In this document: positions 25,470-34,137 of the stretch, piece by piece
Position numbering within the stretch: the first letter of the stretch is position 1
Layout: every line of letters starts with the position of its first letter
Assembly: GCA_046331465.1 (NCBI GenBank)
Contig: JAXLQV010000003.1
Span: 310,001 to 374,000 of the forward strand
Direction of reading: 5' to 3'
Length of the DNA stretch: 64,000 bases
Source: UBA5066 sp046331465
GTDB lineage: Bacteria > Acidobacteriota > Thermoanaerobaculia > UBA5066
Translations under genes and position numbers: made by a program
Notes under the pieces: generated by a model
What the model saw: the letters and a program-made list of their open reading frames with translations, nothing else
Database searches by the model: none
Told to the model about the DNA's origin: nothing

Positions 25470-26660
25470 ATGAGCCGCCCCCGCCGCGAGACGTTCCTCC
25501 CCTTCTCCCGCCCGATGATCGGCGAGGAGGAGATCGCCGAGGTCGCCGAGACCCTCCGCTCCGGATGGATCACGACGGGGCCGAGGACGGCCCGCTTCGA
25601 GAAGGCGCTGGAGGCCTTCAACGACGTCCCCCGCTGCCTCGCCCTCCTGAACGCGACGACGGGCCTCGAGATGACGCTGGGGGCGCTCGGGATCGGGCCC
25701 GGCGACGAGGTGATCACGACGGCCCACACGTTCGTCTGCACCGTCTCGAACGTCGTCCTCCGCGGCGCCGTTCCCCTCCTCGTCGACGTCGAGCCCGACA
25801 CCATGAACGTCGACGCGGAACGGATCGAGGAGCGGATCACGCCCCGGACGAAGGCGATCGTCCCGGTCCACTACGGCGGCCTTCCCTGCCGGATGGAGAG
25901 GATCTGGGAGATCGCCGCGAGGCACGGCCTCGCTGTCATCGAGGACGCGGCCCACACGATGGGGGCGCGCTACGCGGGGCGCCGCATCGGCTCGGACCCG
26001 CGCTCGGTCTTCTCGGTCTACAGCTTCCACCCGAACAAGAACATGACGACGATCGAGGGGGGCGCAGTCGCCTTCCACGACCCGCGTCACGAGGCGTACC
26101 TGAAGCTGCAGCGCTTCCACGGCATCGCCCGCGGAGAGGGGACGCCGTACGCCGAGGGCTCGCCCCTCTACGACGTCCCGATGCCGGGCCGGAAGTCGAA
26201 CTTCATGGACGTGCAGGCCGCCGTGGGCCTCTGCCAGCTCCCGAAGCTCGACGGCTTCGCGGCGCGCCGCGGAGCCCTCGCCCGCCTCTACCTCGCGCTC
26301 CTCGCCGACGTCCCCGAGCTGCAGCTCCCGGCGGACGGCGACGACGTCCGCGAGCACTGCTGGAACCTCTTCGTCCTCCGCAACCGCCCCGAGGCGACCG
26401 GCCTGACGCGCGAGGAGCTGATGGCCGCGCTGAAGGCCGAGAACGTCGGCACCGGCGTCCACTGGCAGGGTCTCTTCGGCTTCTCCTTCTACCGCGACTA
26501 CTTCGAGAAGCACCCGGAAGGGCTCCCGAAGGACGGCCTCCCGCACGCGACGCGGGCGACGGACAACCTGATGTCGCTCCCCCTCTGGCCCGGGATGACG
26601 GAGGACGACGTCCTCGACGTCGTCGCGGCGCTCAAGCGCGTCCTCTCCCGGCGCCGCTGA
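25470..26660 (+). CDS. DegT/DnrJ/EryC1/StrS-family PLP aminotransferase
   Basis: Aminotransferase of 396 residues of the sugar-nucleotide type (ArnB, WecE and relatives), transferring an amino group to a keto-sugar nucleotide with PLP. Landmarks: SGWITTGP near the N terminus, the PLP-stacking region EDAAHTMGARY and the Schiff-base Lys190 in SFHPNKNMTTIEGG. Closest in layout to UDP-L-Ara4N-type enzymes, but no other sugar-nucleotide genes are nearby, so the substrate stays open. ATG at 25470 gives a normal N terminus (LPFSRPMIGEEE); a weak -10 CAGAGT lies six bases before it. Confidence 0.87.
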   Translation: MSRPRRETFLPFSRPMIGEEEIAEVAETLRSGWITTGPRTARFEKALEAFNDVPRCLALLNATTGLEMTLGALGIGPGDEVITTAHTFVCTVSNVVLRGAVPLLVDVEPDTMNVDAERIEERITPRTKAIVPVHYGGLPCRMERIWEIAARHGLAVIEDAAHTMGARYAGRRIGSDPRSVFSVYSFHPNKNMTTIEGGAVAFHDPRHEAYLKLQRFHGIARGEGTPYAEGSPLYDVPMPGRKSNFMDVQAAVGLCQLPKLDGFAARRGALARLYLALLADVPELQLPADGDDVREHCWNLFVLRNRPEATGLTREELMAALKAENVGTGVHWQGLFGFSFYRDYFEKHPEGLPKDGLPHATRATDNLMSLPLWPGMTEDDVLDVVAALKRVLSRRR

Positions 26661-26737
26661 GAACAACGCGGGGTCTGGTCTGCACTCTACACTCTGCGCG
26701 CGGCCCGCGAGCCTTGCGCTCCGACCCGGCCGGTGCT

Positions 26738-26767
26738 TTGACAGGGAGCGCGCCCGGCTGGGACACT
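26738..26767 (+). promoter_or_regulatory. Candidate ahcY promoter
   Basis: A perfect -35 TTGACA (26738-26743) is followed after 17-18 bases by GGACACT (26761-26767), a weak -10. Transcription would start near 26774, about 100 bases before the ahcY ATG. Confidence 0.45.
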
Positions 26768-26774
26768 CAGGAGC

Positions 26775-26813
26775 TGAACCCTCGGGCCGCACATCCGGCC
26801 GAGCGGGGTTTCC
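26775..26813 (+). promoter_or_regulatory. Hairpin in the ahcY 5' leader
   Basis: Between the candidate promoter and ahcY the RNA can fold AACCC with GGGTT, enclosing a CTCGG/CCGAG plus CC/GG stem with one bulged G and a loop of about eight bases. A regulatory leader is possible for this SAM-cycle gene, but the conserved SAH-riboswitch core was not found. Confidence 0.35.
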
Positions 26814-26874
26814 GTAGCACGAACGGCCGAGAAGGACGCCCGGGACCCCCGACGCGGACCGGCCAAGGAGACAC

Positions 26875-28365
26875 ATGAGCACCGTCCTCGACCCGAAGGC
26901 CGCCCCCGCCGCCTCCGCCCGCCCGAAGTTCAAGGTCGCCGACCTCTCGCTCGCCGAGCTCGGCCGCAAGGAGATCCGCCTCGCCGAGCAGGAGATGCCC
27001 GGCCTGATGGCCCTCCGCGCCCGCTACCGGAGCGAGAAGCCGCTCGCCGGCGAGCGCGTCATGGGGAGCCTCCACATGACGATCCAGACGGCGGTCCTCA
27101 TCGAGACCCTCGTCGAGCTCGGCGCCGACGTCCGCTGGGTCTCCTGCAACATCTTCTCGACCCAGGACCACGCGGCCGCGGCCGTCGTCGTCGGCCGCCC
27201 CGAGGGCGGCGGCACGGTCGCCGGGCCGAAGGGGACCCCCGTCTTCGCCTGGAAGGGCGAGACGCTCGACGAGTACTGGTGGTGCACCCGCGAGGCGCTC
27301 GAGTGGCCCGACGGGCGAGGCCCCACGCTCATCGTCGACGACGGCGGCGACGCGACGCTCCTCGTCCACAAGGGGCTCGAGTTCGAGAAGGCGGGGAAGG
27401 TCCCGGCGTTCGACCCGAAGAACGACCCCGAGGAGTGGGGCGTCATCCTCGACCTCGTGAGGAAGGAGCTCGCGAAGGACCCGAAGACCTTCTCGCGCCT
27501 CGGCAGGGACGTGCGCGGCGTCTCCGAGGAGACGACGACCGGAGTCCACCGGCTCTACCAGATGGAGAAGGACGGGACGCTCCTCTTCCCGGCGATCAAC
27601 GTGAACGACTCCGTGACGAAGTCGAAGTTCGACAACGTCTACGGCTGCCGCCACTCCGTCGTCGACGGCCTCAACCGCGCGACGGACGTCATGCTCGGCG
27701 GGAAGGTCGCCGTCGTCCTCGGCTTCGGCGAGGTCGGCAAGGGGTGCGCCGAGGCGCTCCGCGGCCAGGGCTGCCGCGTCGTCGTCACCGAGATCGACCC
27801 GATCTGCGCCCTCCAGGCCGCGATGCAGGGCTACGAGGTGAAGACGCTCGAGGACGTCGTCGGCATCGCCGACGTCTTCGTCACCGCGACCGGCAACCTC
27901 GACGTCGTCACCGTCGACCACATGGCGAAGATGAAGGACAAGGCGATCGTCGGGAACATCGGCCACTTCGACAACGAGATCGACATGGCCGGGCTGAAGA
28001 AGTACCCCGGGGTCGAGCGGATCAACATCAAGCCGCAGTACGACGAGTTCCGCTTCCCCGACGGGCACTCCGTCATGATCCTGGCCGAGGGGCGCCTCAT
28101 GAACCTCGGCTGCGCCACCGGCCACCCGAGCTTCGTCATGTCGTCCTCCTTCACGAACCAGGTCATGGCGCAGATCGCCCTCGCGAAGAACGCGGGCGAG
28201 TACGGGAAGAGGGTCTACGTCCTCCCGAAGAAGCTCGACGAGGAGGTCGCCCGTCTCCACCTCGCCCACCTCGGCGTGAAGCTGACCGAGCTCACGCCGA
28301 AGCAGGCCGGGTACCTCGGCGTCCCGCCCGAGGGGCCGTACAAGCCCGACCACTACCGCTACTGA
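26875..28365 (+). CDS. ahcY: Adenosylhomocysteinase
   Basis: Hydrolyses S-adenosylhomocysteine to homocysteine and adenosine with bound NAD, clearing product inhibition of methyltransferases. The 496-residue product begins with a short Ala/Pro-rich extension, then VADLSLAELGRKEIRLAEQEMPGL. NAD-binding GFGEVGKG is at about 282-290, and the substrate region includes SLHMTIQTAVL and DNVYGCRHS. It ends in the characteristic KPDHYRY. ATG at 26875 follows AAGGAG by a few bases. It stands alone, with its own promoter candidate and a strong hairpin downstream. Confidence 0.97.
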   Translation: MSTVLDPKAAPAASARPKFKVADLSLAELGRKEIRLAEQEMPGLMALRARYRSEKPLAGERVMGSLHMTIQTAVLIETLVELGADVRWVSCNIFSTQDHAAAAVVVGRPEGGGTVAGPKGTPVFAWKGETLDEYWWCTREALEWPDGRGPTLIVDDGGDATLLVHKGLEFEKAGKVPAFDPKNDPEEWGVILDLVRKELAKDPKTFSRLGRDVRGVSEETTTGVHRLYQMEKDGTLLFPAINVNDSVTKSKFDNVYGCRHSVVDGLNRATDVMLGGKVAVVLGFGEVGKGCAEALRGQGCRVVVTEIDPICALQAAMQGYEVKTLEDVVGIADVFVTATGNLDVVTVDHMAKMKDKAIVGNIGHFDNEIDMAGLKKYPGVERINIKPQYDEFRFPDGHSVMILAEGRLMNLGCATGHPSFVMSSSFTNQVMAQIALAKNAGEYGKRVYVLPKKLDEEVARLHLAHLGVKLTELTPKQAGYLGVPPEGPYKPDHYRY

Positions 28366-28372
28366 AGCGATC

Positions 28373-28404
28373 CCGGGGAACCCGTTTCCACGCGGGTTCC
28401 CCGG
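28373..28404 (+). terminator. Terminator hairpin after ahcY
   Basis: CCGGGGAACCCG (28373-28384) and CGGGTTCCCCGG (28393-28404) form a perfect 12-bp stem with an eight-base loop, eight bases after the ahcY stop. The U-tract is missing. Confidence 0.7.
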
Positions 28405-28482
28405 ACCCCTCCGCGGCGGGGAGGCGGCGGCCTGCGGCCGCAGCTGAGAAAACCGAGCCTGCGCGGACGGACCGCGAGTGGA

Positions 28483-28514
28483 GGAGAGGCCCGGGGGCGA
28501 CCCCGGGCCTCTCC
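28483..28514. terminator. 14-bp hairpin with GCGA tetraloop
   Basis: GGAGAGGCCCGGGG (28483-28496) and CCCCGGGCCTCTCC (28501-28514) form a perfect 14-bp stem closed by a GCGA tetraloop, followed by CTTTGC. It may be a second terminator or a structured RNA element; it has no gene of its own. Confidence 0.5.
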
Positions 28515-28735
28515 CTTTGCGGCGCGCTCCCGGGAGGCGAATGGCGCACGAGCGTGACGCCCCGCACGCTCCGGGCCCCCGGGGGCGCATGTCCATGCGC
28601 TACCGCGCGGCGGGAGCGCGATCTACGGTTCCCTCCAGAGATACGGGAAGCGTGCGGCGGTGGGTCGGGGGGTCCGGGCCGGCCGTCGGCCGCGTCGCCC
28701 TTCCGCGTCGAACGCCCCCAGGAGAGAGAACGCGC

Positions 28736-31700
28736 ATGAAGCCTGCCGCCCGCCCGTCACCCGCCCTCCTCGTCCTCCTCGTCGCCCTGCCTCTCCTCGC
28801 GCTCCCCGCCGGAACCGCCTCGGCGGCGACGTACACGATCGACGTCGGGACCGACACGCACGACGTCAGCCCGGGCAACGGGACGTGCGCCGACGCGACC
28901 GGGCATTGCAGCCTCCGCGCGGCGATCGAGGAGGGGAACGCCTCCGCCGGCGACCACGTCATCAACTTCACTCCGGGGATCGTCGTCACGGTCGGCGCGT
29001 TCGGGTCGCTCCCGTCGCTCAACGCGAAGTACGTCGTCAACGGGAACCTCGCGACGATCGACGGGCAGTACGTCCAGGGGTCGAGCATCGGCTACGGCTG
29101 CCTCTCGCTCCAGGACTCGGGGACCGCCGCGCTCGGGCACGCCAACGGCGCGGCCGGCTCGACCGTCATGAACCTCTCGATCGTCCGCTGCAACGGAGAC
29201 GGCATCAGCTCGAACGGCCACGGCTACACCTACCTGAACAACCGGATCGGCGTCGACCCGACCGGCCTCGTCGCGATGCCGAACTCGGGGAACGGCATCC
29301 GGGTCACGGCGAGCGCCTACTACCCCGACGGCACGACGCTCCAGGGGATCTACGACCTCCTCCCCCCCTCGCTCCAGCCGGTCGACTTCTCGCAGATCCA
29401 CCAGTTCCAGATCGGCCTCGCGAACGCGCTCCTCTCGGTCGCCGAGCCGGTCAAGATCATCGGGAACGTGATCTCCGGGAACGACCACTACGGCCTCGAG
29501 ATCCACGGCACGAACATGGCCGCCGTCTTCGTCTCGGGGAACCACATCGGGACGGACGTCGCCGGCGTCACCGCGGTCCCGAACGGCTTGAGCGGCGTGA
29601 GGATCAACGCGACGTCGTACGGGAACATGATCGGGCCCGACAACGTCATCAGCGGCAACGCGCAGCACGGCATCCTCGTCGACTCGGGCGACGTCCTCCT
29701 GCCGAACTTCGTCATGGGGAACCGCATCGGCCTCGGCGACGTCCCGGGCGTCCACGTCGGCAACGGCCAGTCCGGCATCTGGGTCGACACGAAGCCCGCC
29801 GGCGCGTCCCCCGGGCCGCCGAACCCGAGCGGGACGTCGCTCCTCGTCGGCCCGACGAACGTCATCGCCGACAACCAGGGGACGAACAACGACCCCTACC
29901 CCGACGACGTCTCCGCCGAGGCGAACGCCGGCATCGTGATCACCGGCTCGAGCGCGAAGGTGAAGGTCCTCGGGAACCTGATCGGCGTCGCCGAGTTCCC
30001 GAAGGGGACGCCCGACCCGTCGGCGGCCTGGGGCAACGCGGGGGACGGGATCCTCGTCACGACCTCCGACAACGTCATCGGCGGCAGCTCCCCCTCCGAG
30101 GCGAACGTCATCGCCGCGAACCTCCGTCACGGCATCGTCGTGAAGGGGAGCGGGACGGCGGGGACGGACGTCCGCGGCAACTCCATCGGCCTCTCCCCCT
30201 CGTTCCCGGGGCAGACCACCCTCGGAAACGGCGTCGACGGCATCCACGTCGACCGGGCGAGCGCGAGCGCCTTCGGCGGAGCGAACGCCGGCGACGGGAA
30301 CGTCGTCGCGTACAACAAGCGGAACGGCATCGCCCTCCGGAACGGCTCCTCGAGCAGCGGCTGGGCGAACCTGATGCAGCGGAACCTCGTCTACGGGAAC
30401 GGCAAGGGGGGCTCGGGGACCGGCATCGACCTCGAGCATCCGATCAACGCCCCGGACGACCCCTCGCACTCCGAGTACCCCGCGAACTACGCGAACGGCG
30501 ACCAGGTCCAGCCGCTCCTCTGCGCCGGCCCCGCGGACACCGGCGCCTGCTCCGGCTCGCAGGCCCCCTCCTCCGTCGGCGGCGCCACGGCCGTCGACTG
30601 GACCCTCGCGACGCACGCCGGCGCGACGTTCCGGGTCGAGCTCTACTCCGTGAACGCCGCGAGCGGGAACGCGGCGACGAGCGCGAGCTTCCTCGGCGAG
30701 GCGTCGGTGACGACCGACGCGACGGGGAGCCTCGTGTCGGCCTCGGGGAACACGACCTGCACCGGCTCGCTCCCCGGCCGCTGCCGGACGACCGTCGCCG
30801 CGGACGCCGGCGGCTCGGCCCTCCTCCTGAACGTCACGGACGTGACGCAGCTCCCGAGCCCCGGGTCGCCCTGGTACGGCGCGCTCGCCTGCTTCCTCGG
30901 CCTCGTCTCCTGCCCGGCGAACAACACCTCCGAGCTCTCGAACGCGCTCGCCGTCCCGCTCCCGGCGGGCCCGGTCATGGCGACCGTCCCGGCGCAGGCC
31001 GGCAAGGTCGGCCAGCCCTTCTCCCTCGACCTCAACCCGTACGTGAACGCGAACGGCAGCCCGATCACGCTCTGGGCCGTGACGTCCGGGGCGCTCCCGA
31101 ACGGCCTCGCGCTCGGCGCGACGGGCGTCATCTCCCAGACGCCGACCGCGGCCGGCTCCTTCTCCGCGAAGGTCGACGCGACGAACGCGAACGGGACGAC
31201 GCACGCCCCGGCGATCTCGTTCACGATCGCCAAGGGGGACCAGGCGATCGCGTTCGGCCCGGCCCCGGCGCTCGTCGCGGGGGGCGCGACCAAGAGCGTG
31301 ACGGCGACGGCGACCTCGGCGCTCGCGGTGACCTTCTCGAGCACGACCCCGACGATCTGCACCTCCACGGCCGCGGGCGTCGTGACGCCGCTCCTCGTCG
31401 GCACCTGCACGATCGCGGGCGACCAGGCGGGGAACGCGAGCTGGAACGCCGCGCCGCGCGCAATCCTCTCGATCCCCGTCACCGCCGTCGCCGGGCCGCC
31501 TCCGACGTGGACCGGCCTCCCCCCGACGCAGAACGCGAAGGTCGGCGTGGCGTTCTCGCTCGCCCTCGTGACCTTCGCGACGGAGAACCCCGCCGGCGAC
31601 CCGATCCTCTCCTACGCCGTCTCCTCCGGGCCGCTCCCCGGGGGGCTCGGGCTCGACACGTCGATCGGGCTCGTCTCCGGGACGCCGACGGCCGCCGCCA

Positions 31701-34054
31701 CGACGAACGTCTCCTTCACCGTGAGCGACAAGGACGGCGCGAGCGCCGCCGGGACGATCCAGTTCGTCGTCGCCAAGGGGGACCAGACGATCGGCTTCGG
31801 CGCGCTCCCGAACAAGACCCTCGGCGCGCCGCCCTTCCCGGTCTCGGCCTCCGCGACCTCGGGCCTCGCCGTCACGATCACGAGCCTGACGACCGGCGTC
31901 TGCACCATCTCGAGCGGCACCGTCACGCTCGTCGCGCCGGGCCCCTGCACGCTCCACGCGGTCCAGGCCGGCGACGCGAACTGGAACGCCGCGGCGCCGG
32001 TCGACCAGTCGTTCACGGTCGACACCGTCCCGGTGACCCACTACTCCGTCACGGGCGCCCCCGCCTCGACGACCGCCGGGACACCGTTCGGCGTCACGGT
32101 CAGCGCGCTCGACGCCGCGAACGCCGTGACGACGGGCTACCTCGGCACCGTCCACTTCACGAGCACGGACCCCTCCGCGCTTCTCCCGGCGAACTACACG
32201 TTCACCGCCGCCGACGCGGGCGTCCACACCTTCACCGGCCTCACCCTCACGACCGCGGGGAGCCAGTCCGTGACGGCGACCGACACGGTCCTCGCCTCGG
32301 TGACCGGCTCGACGGGAGCCGTCGCCGTCACGGCGGCCGCCGCGACGCACCTCTCCGTCACCGCCCCCGCGAGCGCGACCGCCGGCGCGTCGTTCAGCGC
32401 GACCGTCGCGGCGCTCGACGCGTACGGAAACGTCGCGACGGGCTACCTCGGCACCGTCCACTTCAGCTCGACCGATGCGGCCGCGAACCTTCCGTCCGAC
32501 TACGCCTTCTCCGGCGCGGACGCCGGCGTCCACTCCTTCTCCGGCGTCGCGCTGAAGACGGCGGGGACCCGCTCGCTCACCGCCACGGACACCGTCACCG
32601 CCGCCGTCACCGGGACGACCTCCGGCATCGCCGTCTCGCCGGCCGCCGCGGCCTCCCTCTCCGTCACGGCGCCGGGAAGCGCCGGGGCCGGGACGCCGTT
32701 CACCGTCACCGTCACCGCGCTCGACGCCTTCGCGAACACGGCGACCGGTTACGCCGGCACGATCCACTTCACGAGCACCGACCCGGGCGCGACGCTCCCG
32801 GCGAACTACACCTTCACGGCCGGCGACTCCGGCGCCCACGCCTTCGCGAACGGGGTCACGCTGACGACCGGGAGTCGCACGGTGACCGCGACGGACACCG
32901 GCAACGCCGCGATCACCGGGACGACCGGCCCGATCGTCGTCGCCGCGTCCGGGAGCACGACGGCGCTCGCCGGGCCGGCCTCGAGCGTCGTCGGACAGAC
33001 CGTCACGTTCACCGCGACCGTGACGCCCGGCGGAGCCGGCATGCCCACGGGCACGGTCGACGTCCTCGACGGCGCGGCGACCCTCTGCGCCGCCGCCCCG
33101 CTGAACGGCGCGGCCCAGGCCACGTGCGTCACGTCGGCGCTCGCCCTCGGCCCGCACACGCTCGCGGCGCACTACAACGGCGACGCGACGTTCGCGGCGT
33201 CGACGAGCCCCGGGTTCGCCCACTCGGTCGGTCAGGCCGCGACCACGACGACGATCACGGGCCACACCCCCGACCCGGCGACGACGCTGCAGGCGATCAC
33301 CGTCACGGCGACCGTCGCGGTGAACCCGCCCGGGTCCGGCACGGCGACCGGGACGGTCTCCGTCTCCGACGGCACGGGCGACAGCTGCACGATCACCCTC
33401 CCGGCGACCTCCTGCAGCCTCTCGCCGACGAGCGCCGGCGCGAAGACGCTGACCGCGACCTACGGCGGCGACGCCGACTTCGCCGGGAGCGCCTCGGCCG
33501 GCGTCCCGCAGGTCGTGAACGCGGTGACGACGTTCAGCGGCTCGACCGCGACCGGGACGGGGACCGCGACGGCGACGCTCACCGGCGCCGGCTGCACGTT
33601 CACGGCGGCGCAGTTCATCGCCGTCTCGCCCCTCACCCCGCCGCCCGGCACGCTCTTCCCGCACGGCCTCTTCTCCTTCCGGATCGGCGGCTGCGGGGCC
33701 GGCGGCTCGGCGACCGTGAAGGTCGACTACCCGCAGGCCCTCCCGGCGGGGGCGCAGTACTGGAAGTACGGCCCGACGACCGGGCAGCCCGCGGATCACT
33801 GGTACGCCCTCTCCGCCGGCGCGCCGAACAACGCCTCTCTCTCGGGCGTCTCGGCGACGTTCACCCTCACCGACGGCGGGACCGGCGACGACGACCTCAC
33901 CCCCGACGGCACGATCGTCGACCAGGGGGGGCCCGGCGCTCCGGACGACGGCGGCTCCGCGGCGGTCATCCCCGTGCTCGGCGCGCGCGGCCTCCTCGCG
34001 CTCGCCGCGCTCGTGGCGCTCGCCGGCCTCGCCGTCCTGCGCCGGATCGCCTGA
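28736..34054 (+). CDS. Secreted CSLREA/beta-helix/Ig-like protein with IPTL-like tail
   Basis: Secreted protein of 1772 residues. Order: signal peptide (ending GTASA); a CSLREA-type domain (CSLRAAIEEGN); a right-handed parallel beta-helix region to about residue 560 (NxIGxxxxGxxxxxNxxxGI repeats); putative Ig domains; three roughly 100-residue repeats (ANYTFTAADAGVHTF type); two Ig_3-type repeats (LGPHTLAAHYNGDATF); a choice-of-anchor-U-like domain (KYGPTTGQPADHWYAL, TDGGTGDDDLTPDG); and the tail AAVIPVLGARGLLAL, a membrane helix and Arg-Arg. The tail implies exosortase-type sorting to the surface, and the beta-helix suggests a polysaccharide-binding or adhesive role. ATG at 28736 has AGGAGAGAG upstream. 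Confidence 0.88.
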   Translation: MKPAARPSPALLVLLVALPLLALPAGTASAATYTIDVGTDTHDVSPGNGTCADATGHCSLRAAIEEGNASAGDHVINFTPGIVVTVGAFGSLPSLNAKYVVNGNLATIDGQYVQGSSIGYGCLSLQDSGTAALGHANGAAGSTVMNLSIVRCNGDGISSNGHGYTYLNNRIGVDPTGLVAMPNSGNGIRVTASAYYPDGTTLQGIYDLLPPSLQPVDFSQIHQFQIGLANALLSVAEPVKIIGNVISGNDHYGLEIHGTNMAAVFVSGNHIGTDVAGVTAVPNGLSGVRINATSYGNMIGPDNVISGNAQHGILVDSGDVLLPNFVMGNRIGLGDVPGVHVGNGQSGIWVDTKPAGASPGPPNPSGTSLLVGPTNVIADNQGTNNDPYPDDVSAEANAGIVITGSSAKVKVLGNLIGVAEFPKGTPDPSAAWGNAGDGILVTTSDNVIGGSSPSEANVIAANLRHGIVVKGSGTAGTDVRGNSIGLSPSFPGQTTLGNGVDGIHVDRASASAFGGANAGDGNVVAYNKRNGIALRNGSSSSGWANLMQRNLVYGNGKGGSGTGIDLEHPINAPDDPSHSEYPANYANGDQVQPLLCAGPADTGACSGSQAPSSVGGATAVDWTLATHAGATFRVELYSVNAASGNAATSASFLGEASVTTDATGSLVSASGNTTCTGSLPGRCRTTVAADAGGSALLLNVTDVTQLPSPGSPWYGALACFLGLVSCPANNTSELSNALAVPLPAGPVMATVPAQAGKVGQPFSLDLNPYVNANGSPITLWAVTSGALPNGLALGATGVISQTPTAAGSFSAKVDATNANGTTHAPAISFTIAKGDQAIAFGPAPALVAGGATKSVTATATSALAVTFSSTTPTICTSTAAGVVTPLLVGTCTIAGDQAGNASWNAAPRAILSIPVTAVAGPPPTWTGLPPTQNAKVGVAFSLALVTFATENPAGDPILSYAVSSGPLPGGLGLDTSIGLVSGTPTAAATTNVSFTVSDKDGASAAGTIQFVVAKGDQTIGFGALPNKTLGAPPFPVSASATSGLAVTITSLTTGVCTISSGTVTLVAPGPCTLHAVQAGDANWNAAAPVDQSFTVDTVPVTHYSVTGAPASTTAGTPFGVTVSALDAANAVTTGYLGTVHFTSTDPSALLPANYTFTAADAGVHTFTGLTLTTAGSQSVTATDTVLASVTGSTGAVAVTAAAATHLSVTAPASATAGASFSATVAALDAYGNVATGYLGTVHFSSTDAAANLPSDYAFSGADAGVHSFSGVALKTAGTRSLTATDTVTAAVTGTTSGIAVSPAAAASLSVTAPGSAGAGTPFTVTVTALDAFANTATGYAGTIHFTSTDPGATLPANYTFTAGDSGAHAFANGVTLTTGSRTVTATDTGNAAITGTTGPIVVAASGSTTALAGPASSVVGQTVTFTATVTPGGAGMPTGTVDVLDGAATLCAAAPLNGAAQATCVTSALALGPHTLAAHYNGDATFAASTSPGFAHSVGQAATTTTITGHTPDPATTLQAITVTATVAVNPPGSGTATGTVSVSDGTGDSCTITLPATSCSLSPTSAGAKTLTATYGGDADFAGSASAGVPQVVNAVTTFSGSTATGTGTATATLTGAGCTFTAAQFIAVSPLTPPPGTLFPHGLFSFRIGGCGAGGSATVKVDYPQALPAGAQYWKYGPTTGQPADHWYALSAGAPNNASLSGVSATFTLTDGGTGDDDLTPDGTIVDQGGPGAPDDGGSAAVIPVLGARGLLALAALVALAGLAVLRRIA

Positions 34055-34068
34055 GTCCGGGCCCGGCA

Positions 34069-34106
34069 GGGCGCCCCGGGGGCCGTCGACGGCTCCCGGG
34101 GCGCCC
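34069..34106 (+). terminator. Terminator after the beta-helix protein
   Basis: GGGCGCCCCGGG (34069-34080) pairs with CCCGGGGCGCCC (34095-34106), extended inward by a G-T pair and GCCG/CGGC around a TCGA tetraloop: 17 bp in total. There is no U-tract. Confidence 0.65.
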
Positions 34107-34137
34107 CGGGCCGGGTATCCTCCCCGCCTCCAGCCGG

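Larger units (their letters stand above)
28366..28735. other. Intergenic region with two strong hairpins
   Basis: This 370-base gap carries the ahcY terminator, then a second and stronger hairpin about 110 bases further on, then the leader of the beta-helix protein gene with AGGAGAGAG before its ATG. No gene was recognised. Confidence 0.65.

Noticed and set aside
26661..26874. SAH riboswitch before ahcY
   Set aside because: The conserved core (GAGGAGCG-type strand and the AACGGCGCUC-type strand) could not be found, so only an unassigned hairpin is listed.
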